This document shows, one piece after another, positions 10,021 through 21,380 of a stretch of DNA of 64,000 nt (the stretch's first letter is position 1; each line of letters begins with the position of its first letter). The stretch is from Puccinia triticina. Lineage: Eukaryota; Basidiomycota; Pucciniomycetes; Pucciniales; Pucciniaceae. The DNA lies in assembly GCF_026914185.1 (NCBI RefSeq), contig NC_070563.1, forward strand, positions 2,542,001 to 2,606,000. The letters are read 5' to 3'. The translations under genes and the position numbers were made by a program. A model generated the notes under the pieces. The model saw only the letters and a list, made by a program, of their open reading frames with translations, was not told the origin of the DNA and ran no database searches.

Positions 10021-11540
10021 TAAAGAAAAAAAATGAAAAGTGTGAAGATTATCCACTTCAATGCAAATTGCTGAGAATCTTTATTATTCTTCAAACCAAT
10101 GAGAGAAAGTAAGAGAACACAGTATGGCATGTGACAGGAATGATAAAAATCAAAAAAGTTGAAACTATTTTCAATGATTTTTTGGTTGAATGGCATATCC
10201 ATCAATTTGAAATAGAATTCAGGCAGCTGTAGGCCAAAGAAACACCAACTTGACCAAATTGATTTGATCCAATATACACCAGGGGGGAATGTGCGGCACT
10301 CTCTAGAGAGTTCCAGAGCGTAATTTTATGATTGAAATGGTCTGATGTAAGCTCAATATCAGCTGCAACTCTTTGTTCAACTTTCTTCCCAACTTAAGGG
10401 TAACTGTAGGTGAAGTTGTTTTGGAATGATCTGTCACTCAATGCTGACAGATGTAAATTTCTCTGTTGGAATTTTAATTTTGCTTCATATTGATCACAAT
10501 TCTGGATGTGAACTTCAATCCACAACATTTTTTGCTGAGAATGTACCTATCCTTATGCTCAAAAATATCTTTGACTAAGTGACAAGGAATATTTTGAAGA
10601 GCTAATTTTTTTGTTCAAAACACACATAAAATAACATATTGAAACAAGATTTTAAAATATACCAACTGCAATGGCTCAGCCAGGTATATAAGATGGATCC
10701 TTGTGGGATTTTTCTGCCATGTTTATTCCCGTGATAAATTGGGAGTAAAGTGGTGTGAAATTAAATGCCTATTCTTCAAGTATCAAACCACACTAAAGCT
10801 TAGAAAACCTGTGTAAATTTTAGTTTTACTCCCAGAAATGTGAAAAATAACAGGCACTTTTTTACCTACAATGTTTTCCAAGGGAAGGAACATTTATGAA
10901 GGGTTAATTTTGAAGTGACATCAGTTGTTCAGTTGGTACCATATACCTTGCATATGTGAATCATGGTGTTCAAAGATGGTTTGCATAATTTTATGCATGC
11001 ATAAATCATCAAATTGTATATTTTTTTTGCAGGGGATATGACTGTCTGATTAGGTAATACACAATTTCCTCACCAAAATATTTTTATGATTTTATGATTT
11101 ACTAGAGGCAAAGGCAGCTGCGCCGCTGCAGAGCCCACATGCCCCGCACTACTTTTTAAAGTCAGCAACACTAATTGTTTTACTCAGCAGCAATAGTTTT
11201 ATTACTTAGCAGCCCTATCAGCGCTCAAGATTTTGATTGCGGAATGTGAAATTCTTTTGAGGTGATATGTAATCACGCAGCTCAATTTGTCTGTTGGCAA
11301 AAGCAGTGATCAAATGTACAACACATGAACCCCCAGGAAAAGGTCATGTCACAATGTCAGCATATCTCCGGCAGAGATGGCAGACTTACTCAAGGCCCGT
11401 GCAATCGGCGCGCGGGGAGCTTGCAAGTTAGGTTTTGGGAACTCCTTTTAATTTGAGTGTCAATGTGTTCCTTGACTGGAGAATATCCTTGGCAGACCAG
11501 AAAACATTTGCGTATGGATTATTTGCATTTACAGCAATGT
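10021..11540. other. AT-rich non-coding stretch with transposon fragments
   Basis: Contains one end of the CACCAGGGG TIR family at 10274-10330 with its internal palindrome actctctagagagt, and a partial copy of the GGTGTTCAAAG MITE at about 10970-11105, in the opposite orientation to 28869-29053. No gene is supported. Confidence 0.5.
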
Positions 11541-11579
11541 CAGAAAAGCTTGCGGCCAGCTTTTGAACCGCTTATTTCA

Positions 11580-12420
11580 GCCTCAAAGCCTGTATGTCTC
11601 CTGTATGTCAGGAATTTCATCAGAAGAAAAAACCCAGTTTCTTTGTTTTCCACTTTGAGGCCTTGAGGGCCCCACCATTGGATTCCTGGAGCAATTTTAC
11701 TTTGATCTGGCCCTTTGCCTTCCCTGCCTCCCTTGCCCCTTGCCCGGCCCGGCACCCATGTCAAGCAAAACCAGCTGCCCAAACGGGTTTTGTCTGCCTG
11801 TACAGTGAAGCTGTACAGGCCTGTGGCTGAAATGCAGAATTTATTTCAGCCACAAAATTTGGCAATCTTTTCTGACATTGCTGTAAGTATTGGACAAACT
11901 TCAAGATCAGCCCAGGCTCCATCAATGATCCTTTGCCCGAGTCACCAGATTTGCCTTTAGCCTTGCTAGCCCAACATTCTGCTCCGCCAAAACCCTTGTC
12001 ACAGACAACGTAGATTTGAGCAAAGCCGGGCTTGGTTCCTTCAGGAGGTTCAATACTCAAAATTTGGTGTGTAAGCACTTCTGGTATTTTGAATAAATTT
12101 ATGCTGAACAGGCCTTGAACTGAATGGTCGACGTTGGTGCCAAGTGAGGTGAAAGATAAAGTGTTGTTATACATCCTGAGAAAGCTTTGGTAGTTCTTTG
12201 AGCCTGGGAAATGAAAAGTGAGTAAGTTGGTGAATGGGGAAGGCGGAGATGGGTTTAACGCACTTCAATCTTGGGAAGTGAGTAGTAGCTTCATGAAAGT
12301 GGGATATTCACGGGCGGAGTTGTTGGCCAGAGGCAAGGTCACCTTATCCTTCTGGCAACAAGTTGATAATGAGGTCCTTTGGTCTCAACCATCATGCCGC
12401 AATTGATTGATTTGGTCGGT
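11580..12420 (-). pseudogene. Helitron helicase N-terminal region, broken
   Basis: On the minus strand, translation gives a CCQKDKVTLP block, then YNNTLSFTSLGTNVD, then THQI and PGFAQIYV. This order matches the region upstream of the helicase-like domain in Helitron Rep/helicase proteins. That assignment is family knowledge from memory. A TGA interrupts the frame at 12267-12265 (after TSQD), and the frame ends at 11761 before any rolling-circle Rep or helicase motif. Only a fragment remains. Nearby open frames at 12746-13400 may be further debris, but I cannot assign them. Confidence 0.6.
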
Positions 12421-13900
12421 CCAAGGGATTAAATGTCTGAAATCAGGCAATTGGCAGGAACATCAGTGGTTGGTTCGGCATTTAGCTGAATGTTTATGAA
12501 ACTGAATATGAGTAACTGGCCGCACAGGCTTGCGGAAGTCTTAGGCCGCAATTATAAACATTGTTTTGAGATATTTTTGAAAAGTTTTTGAACTTGCCCA
12601 AAAAAGAAATTGAACTTTTTTTTGAGATCTTTTAATTTCAAAAATACTGCAGATGCACTCAAATACACCCAGGAGGTGTGTTTAAACCATTTTTGGAGAA
12701 AAAAAAATGTTTTCATTTTGTTTTCAAATACTTCTCAGTTCATTTTTAAAAATATCTCAAAAAGGTGTTTATAATTGGGGCCTTAATTGTGTTGATCCAG
12801 GTCTTTTGTGAACTGACAGTCAGGTTTTCGTATATTTGTGGAATTCCAGGACAAGGCTGAGTCAACAGATAACGGGCCCCGGGTTTGCGAATGAGCTTGG
12901 TTAGGGGGTCATGAGGGGTATTTGTCCGATCAATACTGATCGTCAGGTTGATCCCTCCTGACATGCAAATTGTCAAGCGCGCCGTTATGCTTGTGTCATG
13001 AAACTCGCAGCACGCATTTGAGGACCTGAGGACGTTAATTTAGCGCATATCTGGCTAACCGGCGCTGCGCAGACGCGCTTTGACAGGTGTGTGTTGCGTT
13101 AACGGCAGAACCACCGGACGGTGTAAACATAAGGCAACTAGGACAGGCCCACATGCACTTGCTCCAGACAAAAATAACCCAAATGGGGCACAATTTGCGG
13201 CCACGATGCCTCAACAGGAAAGCGTCTCTTCTGCCCATTGGGCCGCCGCGGTTACCGCAGAGGGTTGATCAACCAACACAATCTTTGGGTGGGTGGAAGC
13301 GCAAAAATCAACTGAAGTCTGAGATTGTCCAATGCGCGCACGCTCATATGGGACAGTACTGGCTTGTAACAGCAGAGGATACCGGCCTTTGAAGAGTGTG
13401 GTTTGGGAGTCATGGTTGTACTTGCTTATTCAAAGTGTGTTGGGTGGAATAGCTCTGCGGGACGGTTTCGCGGGACACAGCATATCATACGGCTAACACC
13501 GTTGTGGAGATCAAAGCGGTCGCATAAGAGTCATAAGCTAAAGGACTGTAGTAGGTAACATGGACATTGCGTCTTGTCAAGGGATAGCCTTGGGCCAAGC
13601 AATTCCGAGAGAACAATGAATGGCTGATGTGGCCTCAGATAGCAAGACAACAGTTTACAAGGCAACATTACAGAAGAAAAAAAAAAACTGCGGGAACAAA
13701 GAGGGGGAGAGCTGTTTGCATCAGTATTTCTTCATGTGCTTGGCTGCCTCCCGGTCATGTCGTTGGTAGTGATTAAGGTGGTTGAAGAGACAATCAGTTT
13801 GGACCAGTCGTTTAACAACCCTGTCCCTGACACCAAGCAATGCCACTTTCTGCCCGGCGGATGGAGAGAAGCATTGTGCCTGAAGTTGAGCAGGTGGCGG
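12421..13900. other. No recognisable gene
   Basis: AT-rich DNA at 12550-12780, then more balanced composition. Short open frames show no domain. The stretch 13810-13900 resembles 14790-14880 (agcattgtgcct...gcaggtgg), so the LTR between them may sit inside a small repeat. Confidence 0.35.
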
Positions 13901-14775
13901 TGTGGTGATTTATATAGGCGAGCGCGGTAGAATGTCCACGCGGGGATAGCGCGGGCGGGAATGCACAAAGCCGCTCAGGCAGAGTGCATTCCGGTGAAAT
14001 AAGCACTGAGGATGAGTTCAGGAAAGCACGCTAAGAAAGCTTACAGAAAGTCACGCGCGGACTGGAATGCACGGATTGCGGATTGTGGATTGCAGATTGC
14101 GGATTGCGTATTTTGGATTGGGTATTCAGATCGGAGCGGAAAAGACAGGGCTGGACTGCGGCGGGGCTACACACGTGGACTGGTAGCAGCGGCGCGTCAG
14201 CGGGTGAGTCACGACAGCCAAAGCGGATTCCACCAGCGGGTGGAACTGGGGTGGAGGCGGTGGCAAGAGACCGACTGACGGGGGCTAGACAGAGGACGGT
14301 GGGAGGTCAAGTGTTGGAGAGGAGTGGAGTCTGGGAAAGTGACGAGCGGGATAGCGGGCGGAGCTGAAGGACTAGTGCGGGAAAGTGTCAGATGTGTGGG
14401 ATCGGGTGGGAACGGCAATGTGTGAGGGGGGAAGGACGGGGATCTTGGACCCTATGGAGAATCCATCCTATCATCTTACAAGGGACTCATCATTGTACTT
14501 ACAATTACAGACGTACTAGAGTTATAAAAGGATTATCTGGGACTTTACCTTTACTTTGAGAGTTACTTGCGGATTCAGTGCTTACAAAGTGCGGAGCTTC
14601 AATCACTTGTGGATTATTACGCTATAGATCAGGCTCAGTAGAGGAGCGCTGAAGGCTAGCGGAAAGTAGTAGTGCGGAGCCAAGTTACCAACAATCACAC
14701 AACCCGGAAATCAATATTCTTGAAGGAGGTGGTTAGTGGACATCTTTCACCGACTAACTAGCTTTCATTCTCACA
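13901..14775. repeat. LTR-like sequence, probably solo (875 bp)
   Basis: Starts TGTGGTGATTTATATAGG and ends TTCATTCTCACA (5'-TG...CA-3'). It is homologous along its length to 59816-60636. Flanked by gcgg on both sides (4 bp; the usual duplication would be 5). No internal region on either side carries gag or pol, so a solo LTR is likely. Contains the word gattgcggattg in tandem near 14075-14110. Confidence 0.65.
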
Positions 14776-15102
14776 GCGGGTAGGTGGTAGGGAAGTCCAA
14801 GCAACGCCGCGTTATGCCTGGCAAATTGAGAGGAGCATTGTGCCTCAGATTTAGCAAGTGGCAGGTGGGTGGAAAAAAATGGGTGATTAGTGGTTAGGAG
14901 CTGGTCCAGGCAATACATATGTTGCTGGGGCAATGGTGGGCTGGATTTTGGGGTGTTGGGATACATTACCATGAAAAAAGGGCGCAGGATATGAGTTGCT
15001 GGGATGAGGGGGGAGGCGTGGAATGGCAAGGGGGTATGCTGTACAAGTTGGACCAGCTGTCTGGGTGGTGGGTGAAGTTTTGGGACTTGTGTAGCAACAC
15101 AA

Positions 15103-16925
15103 CACCAGGGGAGACTTTGACACACTCTCCAGAGAGTGCCAGAGTCTAATTTTATGTTGTTCTGGCTCTGATGTGAGTCAGATGTGGATTAGGAAATGAT
15201 TGATAAATTCTTTAGAAGTCAATGGGAAGTGTGTCAGAAGTGATGTGGAATTATCACAGGACCTTGCATGCAATGTTGTATATAACCATTTAATTTCCCA
15301 ATAATAACTTAATTACAATCTGTCATGAAATCATAGTTAATCAATGCCAAATCCATGGGAGACGCGCCTTAGCTGTACATTTTTTGGAGGCTGAGTTTGT
15401 AACTGCTTGGCCTTTACCCAGCCTCCTAGGGGAGCCCAAACGCCCTGTCAGTACGGTTAGTTCCAGGCCCCTCAATGCGTGGGTTGGCTGCGTGAAGAGG
15501 CCACTCTTATCTTGGGTTAGAAAGGCGTGCCGTAGCCGCTCTTTTGCCCAGGGCGCCCGCGTGTTTTTAGCGTGGTGGGCCTGGAGTGGCAACTCTTCTG
15601 CAAGACAGATTTAGCGGCTAGAAGGAGGCTTCATGAGGAGGGCCTAATGTGAGCCCCCCTTGCGTGTAATCCTCGCTCTCCTCTTTGTTTCCTTCCTACT
15701 CACCTTTACCCTTTCTTTCTTTGAAGGGTGGGTGGGCGGCCAAAGAATTTCTGAGAGTGAGTGATACGCGCTGGTCAAGGAAATAACAAATGAGCAGGAC
15801 AAACCTCCTTTGAACTGAGTTTAAATACCTTTGAGTCTTCCAAAGGTCCCTTGGGACGTAGGAGTTTCCACAGGGTCTGTCCCTACTTGCTTGGGTCAAC
15901 CACGCATATATCCATCCTTTGTAAACGTGTGTATCTTCCTTTGGTGTTGCTAACCAGCACGGCGTCCAGCCCCAACAACTCTTAGGTTGGGTCATCTGCC
16001 GCCGCGGGTTCAATGGGGCCGGCGCTGGCCATGGACTTAGGCCACCTATGCTGCGCGTCAGTAACCCCCAATTAATACTCATTTATGGTGAATTTCTGTT
16101 GATCAATTTCTCTATGTCAAAGGGGTTCCAAACAACGTAAATGTGACTTGCGGGGGCTTTCATTGCTTTCTGAACAGTTTTTACTTGTAATGGAGCTGTG
16201 AAAAGCCCCTCCAGTGATCTGTCACCCTAATGTACGCGCGTACACAAGGTGACATTGGCAAAGTGGAAAAAAACTCACATGCATGTGCATGGAGACATTG
16301 GAAAACAAACAAACACAAAAAAAAAACTCACAAGCTTATATATGTTAAGAATCCATGATGTCTATCTGAAATCTGGGACCACACACCTCCAAGCTTGACT
16401 TGACTGATATTTTCACCCTACTTTCATCCTTTTTTGGCTCAATTCTAGATGATACCGGCCTTCTTTAGGGAAATATGCCAATTCAGATGGGCCTTTCACA
16501 TCATTCTAACAGGGTTGTACATGTTGTTGATCTGCGGGAGGCCCAACCTGCAATTTGTAACAAACTTACACATGCGCACATGACAGTTACATTAGCAAAG
16601 TGAAAACAATTACCAACTTCATGCGCATATAAACAACATGAATTGAACCTCAATAATTCATCTCAATTACCAAAAAGTTCAAATTGAATTATGATTTGAT
16701 TGTAGCCATTGTGTCTTAGTGGTTTCAACTGTGTTCTAGTTGTGTTCCAGTTGACATCTAGATGGTTTTTGCATCAATCCAGGATCATTTTCAGATCATT
16801 TGTGGATTAGTTCCAGAGTTTTTCATTAATTCTCACACTACTTTCATCAAAGGCATCCAGCACAGTTATGGAAAAAGGGTACAGTATGGCACTCTCTGGA
16901 GAGTGTGTCAAAATATCCCCTGGTG
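15103..16925. mobile_element. CACCAGGGG TIR element (1.82 kb)
   Basis: Left end CACCAGGGGAGACTTTGACACACTCTCCAGAGAGTGCC (given here in two parts: CACCAGGGGAGACTTTGAC, then ACACTCTCCAGAGAGTGCC) is mirrored at the right end. CAA duplications at 15100-15102 and 16926-16928. The arms contain an internal palindrome (actctccagagagt). The interior is AT-rich apart from 15360-16060, which holds a GC-richer stretch with a 128-codon minus frame that I cannot assign. A related element lies at 38489-41672. Confidence 0.7.
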
Positions 16926-17040
16926 CAAGCGGAGGGGCCAGGCAGCTTGGTGAATTTGGAGACGGTTGAGGGGGTGAGGCGAGTGTTGTTGTGAAGCTTG
17001 AGTGGCAGGGTTGTACGGTTGGTTAACTGTGGAGTGCGGG

Positions 17041-17385
17041 GTGGGGTATAAATAGGAGGAACCAAGCAAGTGTGAATCCCCAGTCGACTCGCTGCGCTGC
17101 ACTTCCAGCCAGTGTTAGACCCAAACCCCTCCGCTGTCGCAGTTGCACAGTTTGAGGTTTAGATAATGATGACCCCCCTTTGCAATTGCCTTCAATGCGG
17201 CGCGCTGGGGGTTGTTGGCGCAATACTTGCAACCTCTCTAGAAGAGGTTGGGTATTGGCCAGGTGGTGTTGGTTGCGGTTTTTTTGGGGGTTTTTTTGGG
17301 GGTTTTTTTGGGGGTTTTTAAAAGGGGGAAACCCTTGATTTTTGTTTTTGTGTTTGTTGGTCTTTAATAAACTTAGATTTGAAAC
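17041..17385 (+). promoter_or_regulatory. LTR-like promoter/polyadenylation segment
   Basis: A TATAAATAGG box near 17046 is followed by a conserved block (GAATCCCCAG..., then gacccccctttgcaattgcc with matching ctgggggt) and an AATAAA signal at about 17366. The same order occurs at 40685-41060 (TATATAAGGGG, GAATCCCC/TTCCCC block, gacccccc, AATAAA). This is the layout of an LTR R region, but I cannot define LTR ends. The TIR element at 15103-16925 lies just upstream of the TATA box. Confidence 0.4.
17273..17325 (+). repeat. G5/T7 tract with four G5 runs
   Basis: Three GGGGG runs separated by TTTTTTT, then a fourth after tttttaaaa. This fits a G-quadruplex-forming pattern between the TATA-like box and the AATAAA of the LTR-like segment. 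Confidence 0.6.
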
Positions 17386-20300
17386 ATTTGGATGTATTAA
17401 ATATTTAACAGTGAATTTTTGGTGTGTTTTATCTAAAATTAAATTCCTCTCTGACAGTTCTTTTGGATTAAATCTTCATTAATCTCCATGTCAGTTTTCC
17501 AGTATGTATTCCCCAGGTTGGTTCTGCTTGAAATGTTAAGTGGATAATCTTGGGTATCAATTTCAATCTTATCATGTCATTCTTACTCAAAGTTATGTTT
17601 CTCTCTGGGATGATTTTATATTGAATCATCATATCTTTGATTGTTTTAGGAACAATGTGCAGAGTAGTTTTTTGAAATGTTTTCTATCAATTGAATGCAC
17701 ATGATTTTCCATATCAATTTTCCCACCAGCAGATGCTATATTGGGTCTGCTTGAAATGTTGAGTCAATGACCTGCAAGCAATCAGCTCTGCAAGAATTTC
17801 AAGAACCTCAACTGTAGTTTTCTTTGGCCAAAATCTAAACCTTGAGAAATTTAACATGTGAAGGAGCCTACCCAAAAAAACATCAAAGATTGCACGGTTT
17901 TTCAGGAGCTTGGTAGAAACAAAAAAATGAAAGAGGTGCAAGCAAAAAGATTACCGTCAGGTTACAAATAGCAAAAAGATTACCGTCAGGTTGCAAATAT
18001 TCAGCATGCTTTATTACTCAAGGAAATTCAAGAAGAATAAAAGATCACCTTGGTTAACAAGGTATCACCATGATATTTTTTGGTTGCAAGGTGGATATCT
18101 GATTCTTCAAGGTCAGCTGTTATGTGAACAGATCATAGCAAAAATATCACAAGGCTTAGATCTAATTGGGCAAAATGTTTCAAGGATGATAATAAGGCGA
18201 CTGAAAACTTGGCAAAAAATCTATGCAAGGAAACAAGCTGTGATTCATTTTCAAAAAGCAACCTGCCAGAAGTGATCTAGTTCAGCATTTTTGAGATTTT
18301 CAAGGTTTGAATCAACATAGGGCATGACTTGTCTCTGCAATTCTATAGGAAGAAGAACCGCATAAGTCATGATGTTCACTTGGATTTGAGGAAATAATTT
18401 ATCCAAGACTCAAAAATCTGGTTGTGATTGATTTATATGTTAGGTAGAAGAGGGAGTTTACGTGCAAGTTGATTTCAAATTCCAATTTTTCCTTTGATTG
18501 TGTCTGGCGGAATGGGGTCGTTGAATGGTGATGATGTTTAAAGAGAGTATCTTTTATTATCTGGCTGGTAGTGGCTGAGCCCATGTTCAAATTGAAGCAG
18601 ACCATTTGAAAATTTCAATAGTTAAGTTCCAAAGAGTAGTTATTTGAGAACAATGTAGAAGTTGTGAATTTATTCATTTCCAATCCCCAAATCAACCCAT
18701 TTGAAATTATCTGGGATGTGAGATTCCTCTTCTAATATATTGGCAGAAATCAGCCTTGGATATGAGGTGGAGTGGCTGTACCATTGGCTGGCTGACTGTT
18801 GAAATGGTATAAAATTTACACCCTTGGAAGTGGGTGGCGTAGCCACCTTGGAACATAGTTGCAAATTCTATTTGTGTTCTGTAAATGGCTCCCTGAAGTA
18901 AATTTTCCAATTTTTTTTTTTTTTGTAGGGATTTAAGGGCAAGCCATGCACGAGTGAATTGGGGCATGTTTAATCACCCTGAATTCCAACTTCCACTGCA
19001 CATGGAGCTTTCTGAAGGAGAATGTGGATCAATTCAATTCAGAATGAGAATTCACGATTTTCAAGATACTGACGGCGTAAATTCAGAATCATTAAGTTGT
19101 TGTGTAGTGAATTAGATGCCAAGTTTATAAAAGAACTGTCTTTCTGGAAAAGTCACATTTTGTTCACATTTTTTCTGGTTTACTGCACCATTTTTGTCTC
19201 TCTGATTCAAGAAAGATTTTCAAATAAATAAAAAAGTAACATTCCGACTTACAATTAACATCGATCCAAATATTTGATTCTAAACTACTGTTGATTGGTC
19301 TGGAATTTGGTAATTTCTGTCTTCCCAAGTTGTGTTACTATTTTTTTCCTCTTCATACTTCTTTCTATTTTAAAAATAGAGTGATTGAATTCCTTTTTGA
19401 ATTGAATTTTTGACTTCTTTTGGTTTTTAATCTTCTGAGTTGAATTGGTCTTGATGACCTCTCTGTACCGGTCATTGAGGGGGGGAGCACTTGGTCATTG
19501 AGTGGGGTACACATGTACTCCACTCAATAGCCATCAAGCGGCATTAAACCCCAGTATGCCGCTTGATGCACACTCCATACACTCATTTTTGAGTGCTTTT
19601 GGGATTTTTTTGGAGTGCATTTAGGCTGACCAAAAAAAATCAAAAACATGCATTAGAGCAATCTACAGGGTATGGGTATAGACAGAGGTAAAAAATCAGG
19701 TCAAAACATTCATACATTTGGTCAACATCGTGGATTGAGTCAACACCGCAAGAGCTACGCTACGCAAAGCGGTAAGCGTAGCAAAAGCGTAGCGATTTGG
19801 GTCCCACTTTGCTGTGCTTTTAGTAGCGGACTGGGCGCTACGCTTTTTGCTTTTTTTTTTCAAGCAGAAAAGATCCGCAAAAATAGCGAGCTATTTTCAG
19901 CGGTGAATAGCGGAATTCCGCTACGCTTATTGCTACAGTAGCGGAAAAAACGCTACTTTAGCGATTTTGCTGCGCTACTGTAGCAACATTCCAATATCAA
20001 TCCCCAGCATCATAATTGATGGAGGATTGATGATTAATTTTCATCTAAGGCATTTTCCACAGAAAGGCGGACTGGCCCGCTACGCTTTTTCAAGAAAAGC
20101 TGCCCCATTCGCTACGCTTTGGGCGCTACAAGGCGCTAATAGCGCCAAAAAGTGCCAATTTCGCCGCTACGCTCAGCTTTAGCAAAAGCGGAAAAAAATT
20201 TGCTGCGCTACGCGCTAATCATATTTAAAGTAGTGGTACTGGCGCTTCGCTACCGCTTTAAGTAGCGGCCTTCCACTTGCGCTATTGCTAATTGTCATTT

Positions 20301-20632
20301 GAAAAAGCGGTACCCCCGCTTTGCTACACAAAAGCGCCGCTTTTTGTAGCAAAGCGTAGCTCTTGCGGTGTTGATTGAGTCCACCTGATCATGGTTGGGC
20401 TTAGTTTCAGTATAGGGATGGTGTATGTTCTACATGTACCTTCCACAATACATCTCATATAATTCCAGTTAGCATCTGGTTAGATTGCACCTGACATTAG
20501 CCATTCTTTGAACCAAGATCAGACCAACATCAAACCAACTTTGAACCAGTATCTAACCAGCATTGGTCCAAATGTTGGCATGAATTGTGCAAAGGCACTT
20601 GCAAACAGGTGCTGAGCAAACGTCCGTGGTGA
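17386..20632. repeat. Repeat unit A (homologous to 53521-57652)
   Basis: Sequence from about 17386 to 20632 matches 53521-57652 nearly throughout. Differences are a fold-back insertion here (19741-20373) and a long satellite block present only in unit B. Short open frames are shared by both copies (for example 17714-17941 minus and 18399-18605 minus), but amino-acid changes are frequent and I see no domain. Element class is unknown; it is long, non-coding, and without obvious LTR or TIR. Confidence 0.75.
19741..20373. mobile_element. Fold-back element built from GCTACGC/AGCGTAGC repeats
   Basis: Ends CAACACCGCAAGAGCTACGC and its complement, 633 bp. Flanked by attgagt at 19734-19740 and 20374-20380 (8 bp if the shared g is counted). 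Unit B has the uninterrupted site gtggattgagtccacc near 57398-57412, so insertion is directly shown. The interior is almost entirely copies of GCTACGC, AGCGGT and their complements. A partial relative starts at 37318. Confidence 0.85.
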
Positions 20633-20962
20633 CACAGAAAGCAGATGGTTTTATCTCTATCTAAGCCATGGATATATAAGCTATTACAATGGAGGGGCCA
20701 GATTGTGCGACAGAAGGGGTGGAGACATTTGACAAAGACAAGAGATAGCACAGAAGACTGCCCAGATGACATTTGTGCTCAATTTCTTGCTTTTGAGGGT
20801 CACAACCCAGCAAAAACTCCATCTTAATGGAAGGGAATCAGTAGATTGTGAACATTCAGATAACAAGTTGAAAGAAAGAACATCACACTTATATATCTGT
20901 ATAGATAAATCACTTCAAATCATGAAATGGAGGAAGGATAAATTGGCATATATACAAGCTGG

Positions 20963-20963
<1 letters not shown>

Positions 20964-21047
<84 letters not shown>
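20964..21047. repeat. (AC)42 microsatellite
   Basis: 84 bp of uninterrupted ac dinucleotides. The open frames crossing it are artefacts. Confidence 0.95.
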
Positions 21048-21049
<2 letters not shown>

Positions 21050-21380
21050 GCTACCTTTAAATTTTCAACGCATGAGCTTCTTTCTTCAACATGATAGCAA
21101 AGGAAATGAGAAAAAACAAGCAATTATGCATTGGCTCTTATTTACAACAATTTCATTTTGGTTTTTTGGCCCCAATTACCATAAGATTTTAGCGGTTTTA
21201 TGCAAAGATCAGTTGATTGGCGGATGAGCCACCAGGGACCACGTATCGGTTTCTCTCTTTTGGTTGGCTGATCTCACGTAAGTACAGACTGGGGATTTGC
21301 CGCTGTATTATGATTATTGCTATGATTTGCTTCGAGTTGAACCGTCTAGTCGCGAGGCATCCACCTGTCTGACCGTTCTC

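Noticed and set aside
15696..16082. 128-codon minus-strand open frame
   Set aside because: No recognisable domain, and it lies in a TIR element with no splice or start support. Kept only as a note in that element.
20766..21227. Open frames with Thr-His or Cys-Val runs
   Set aside because: Created by the (AC)42 microsatellite.
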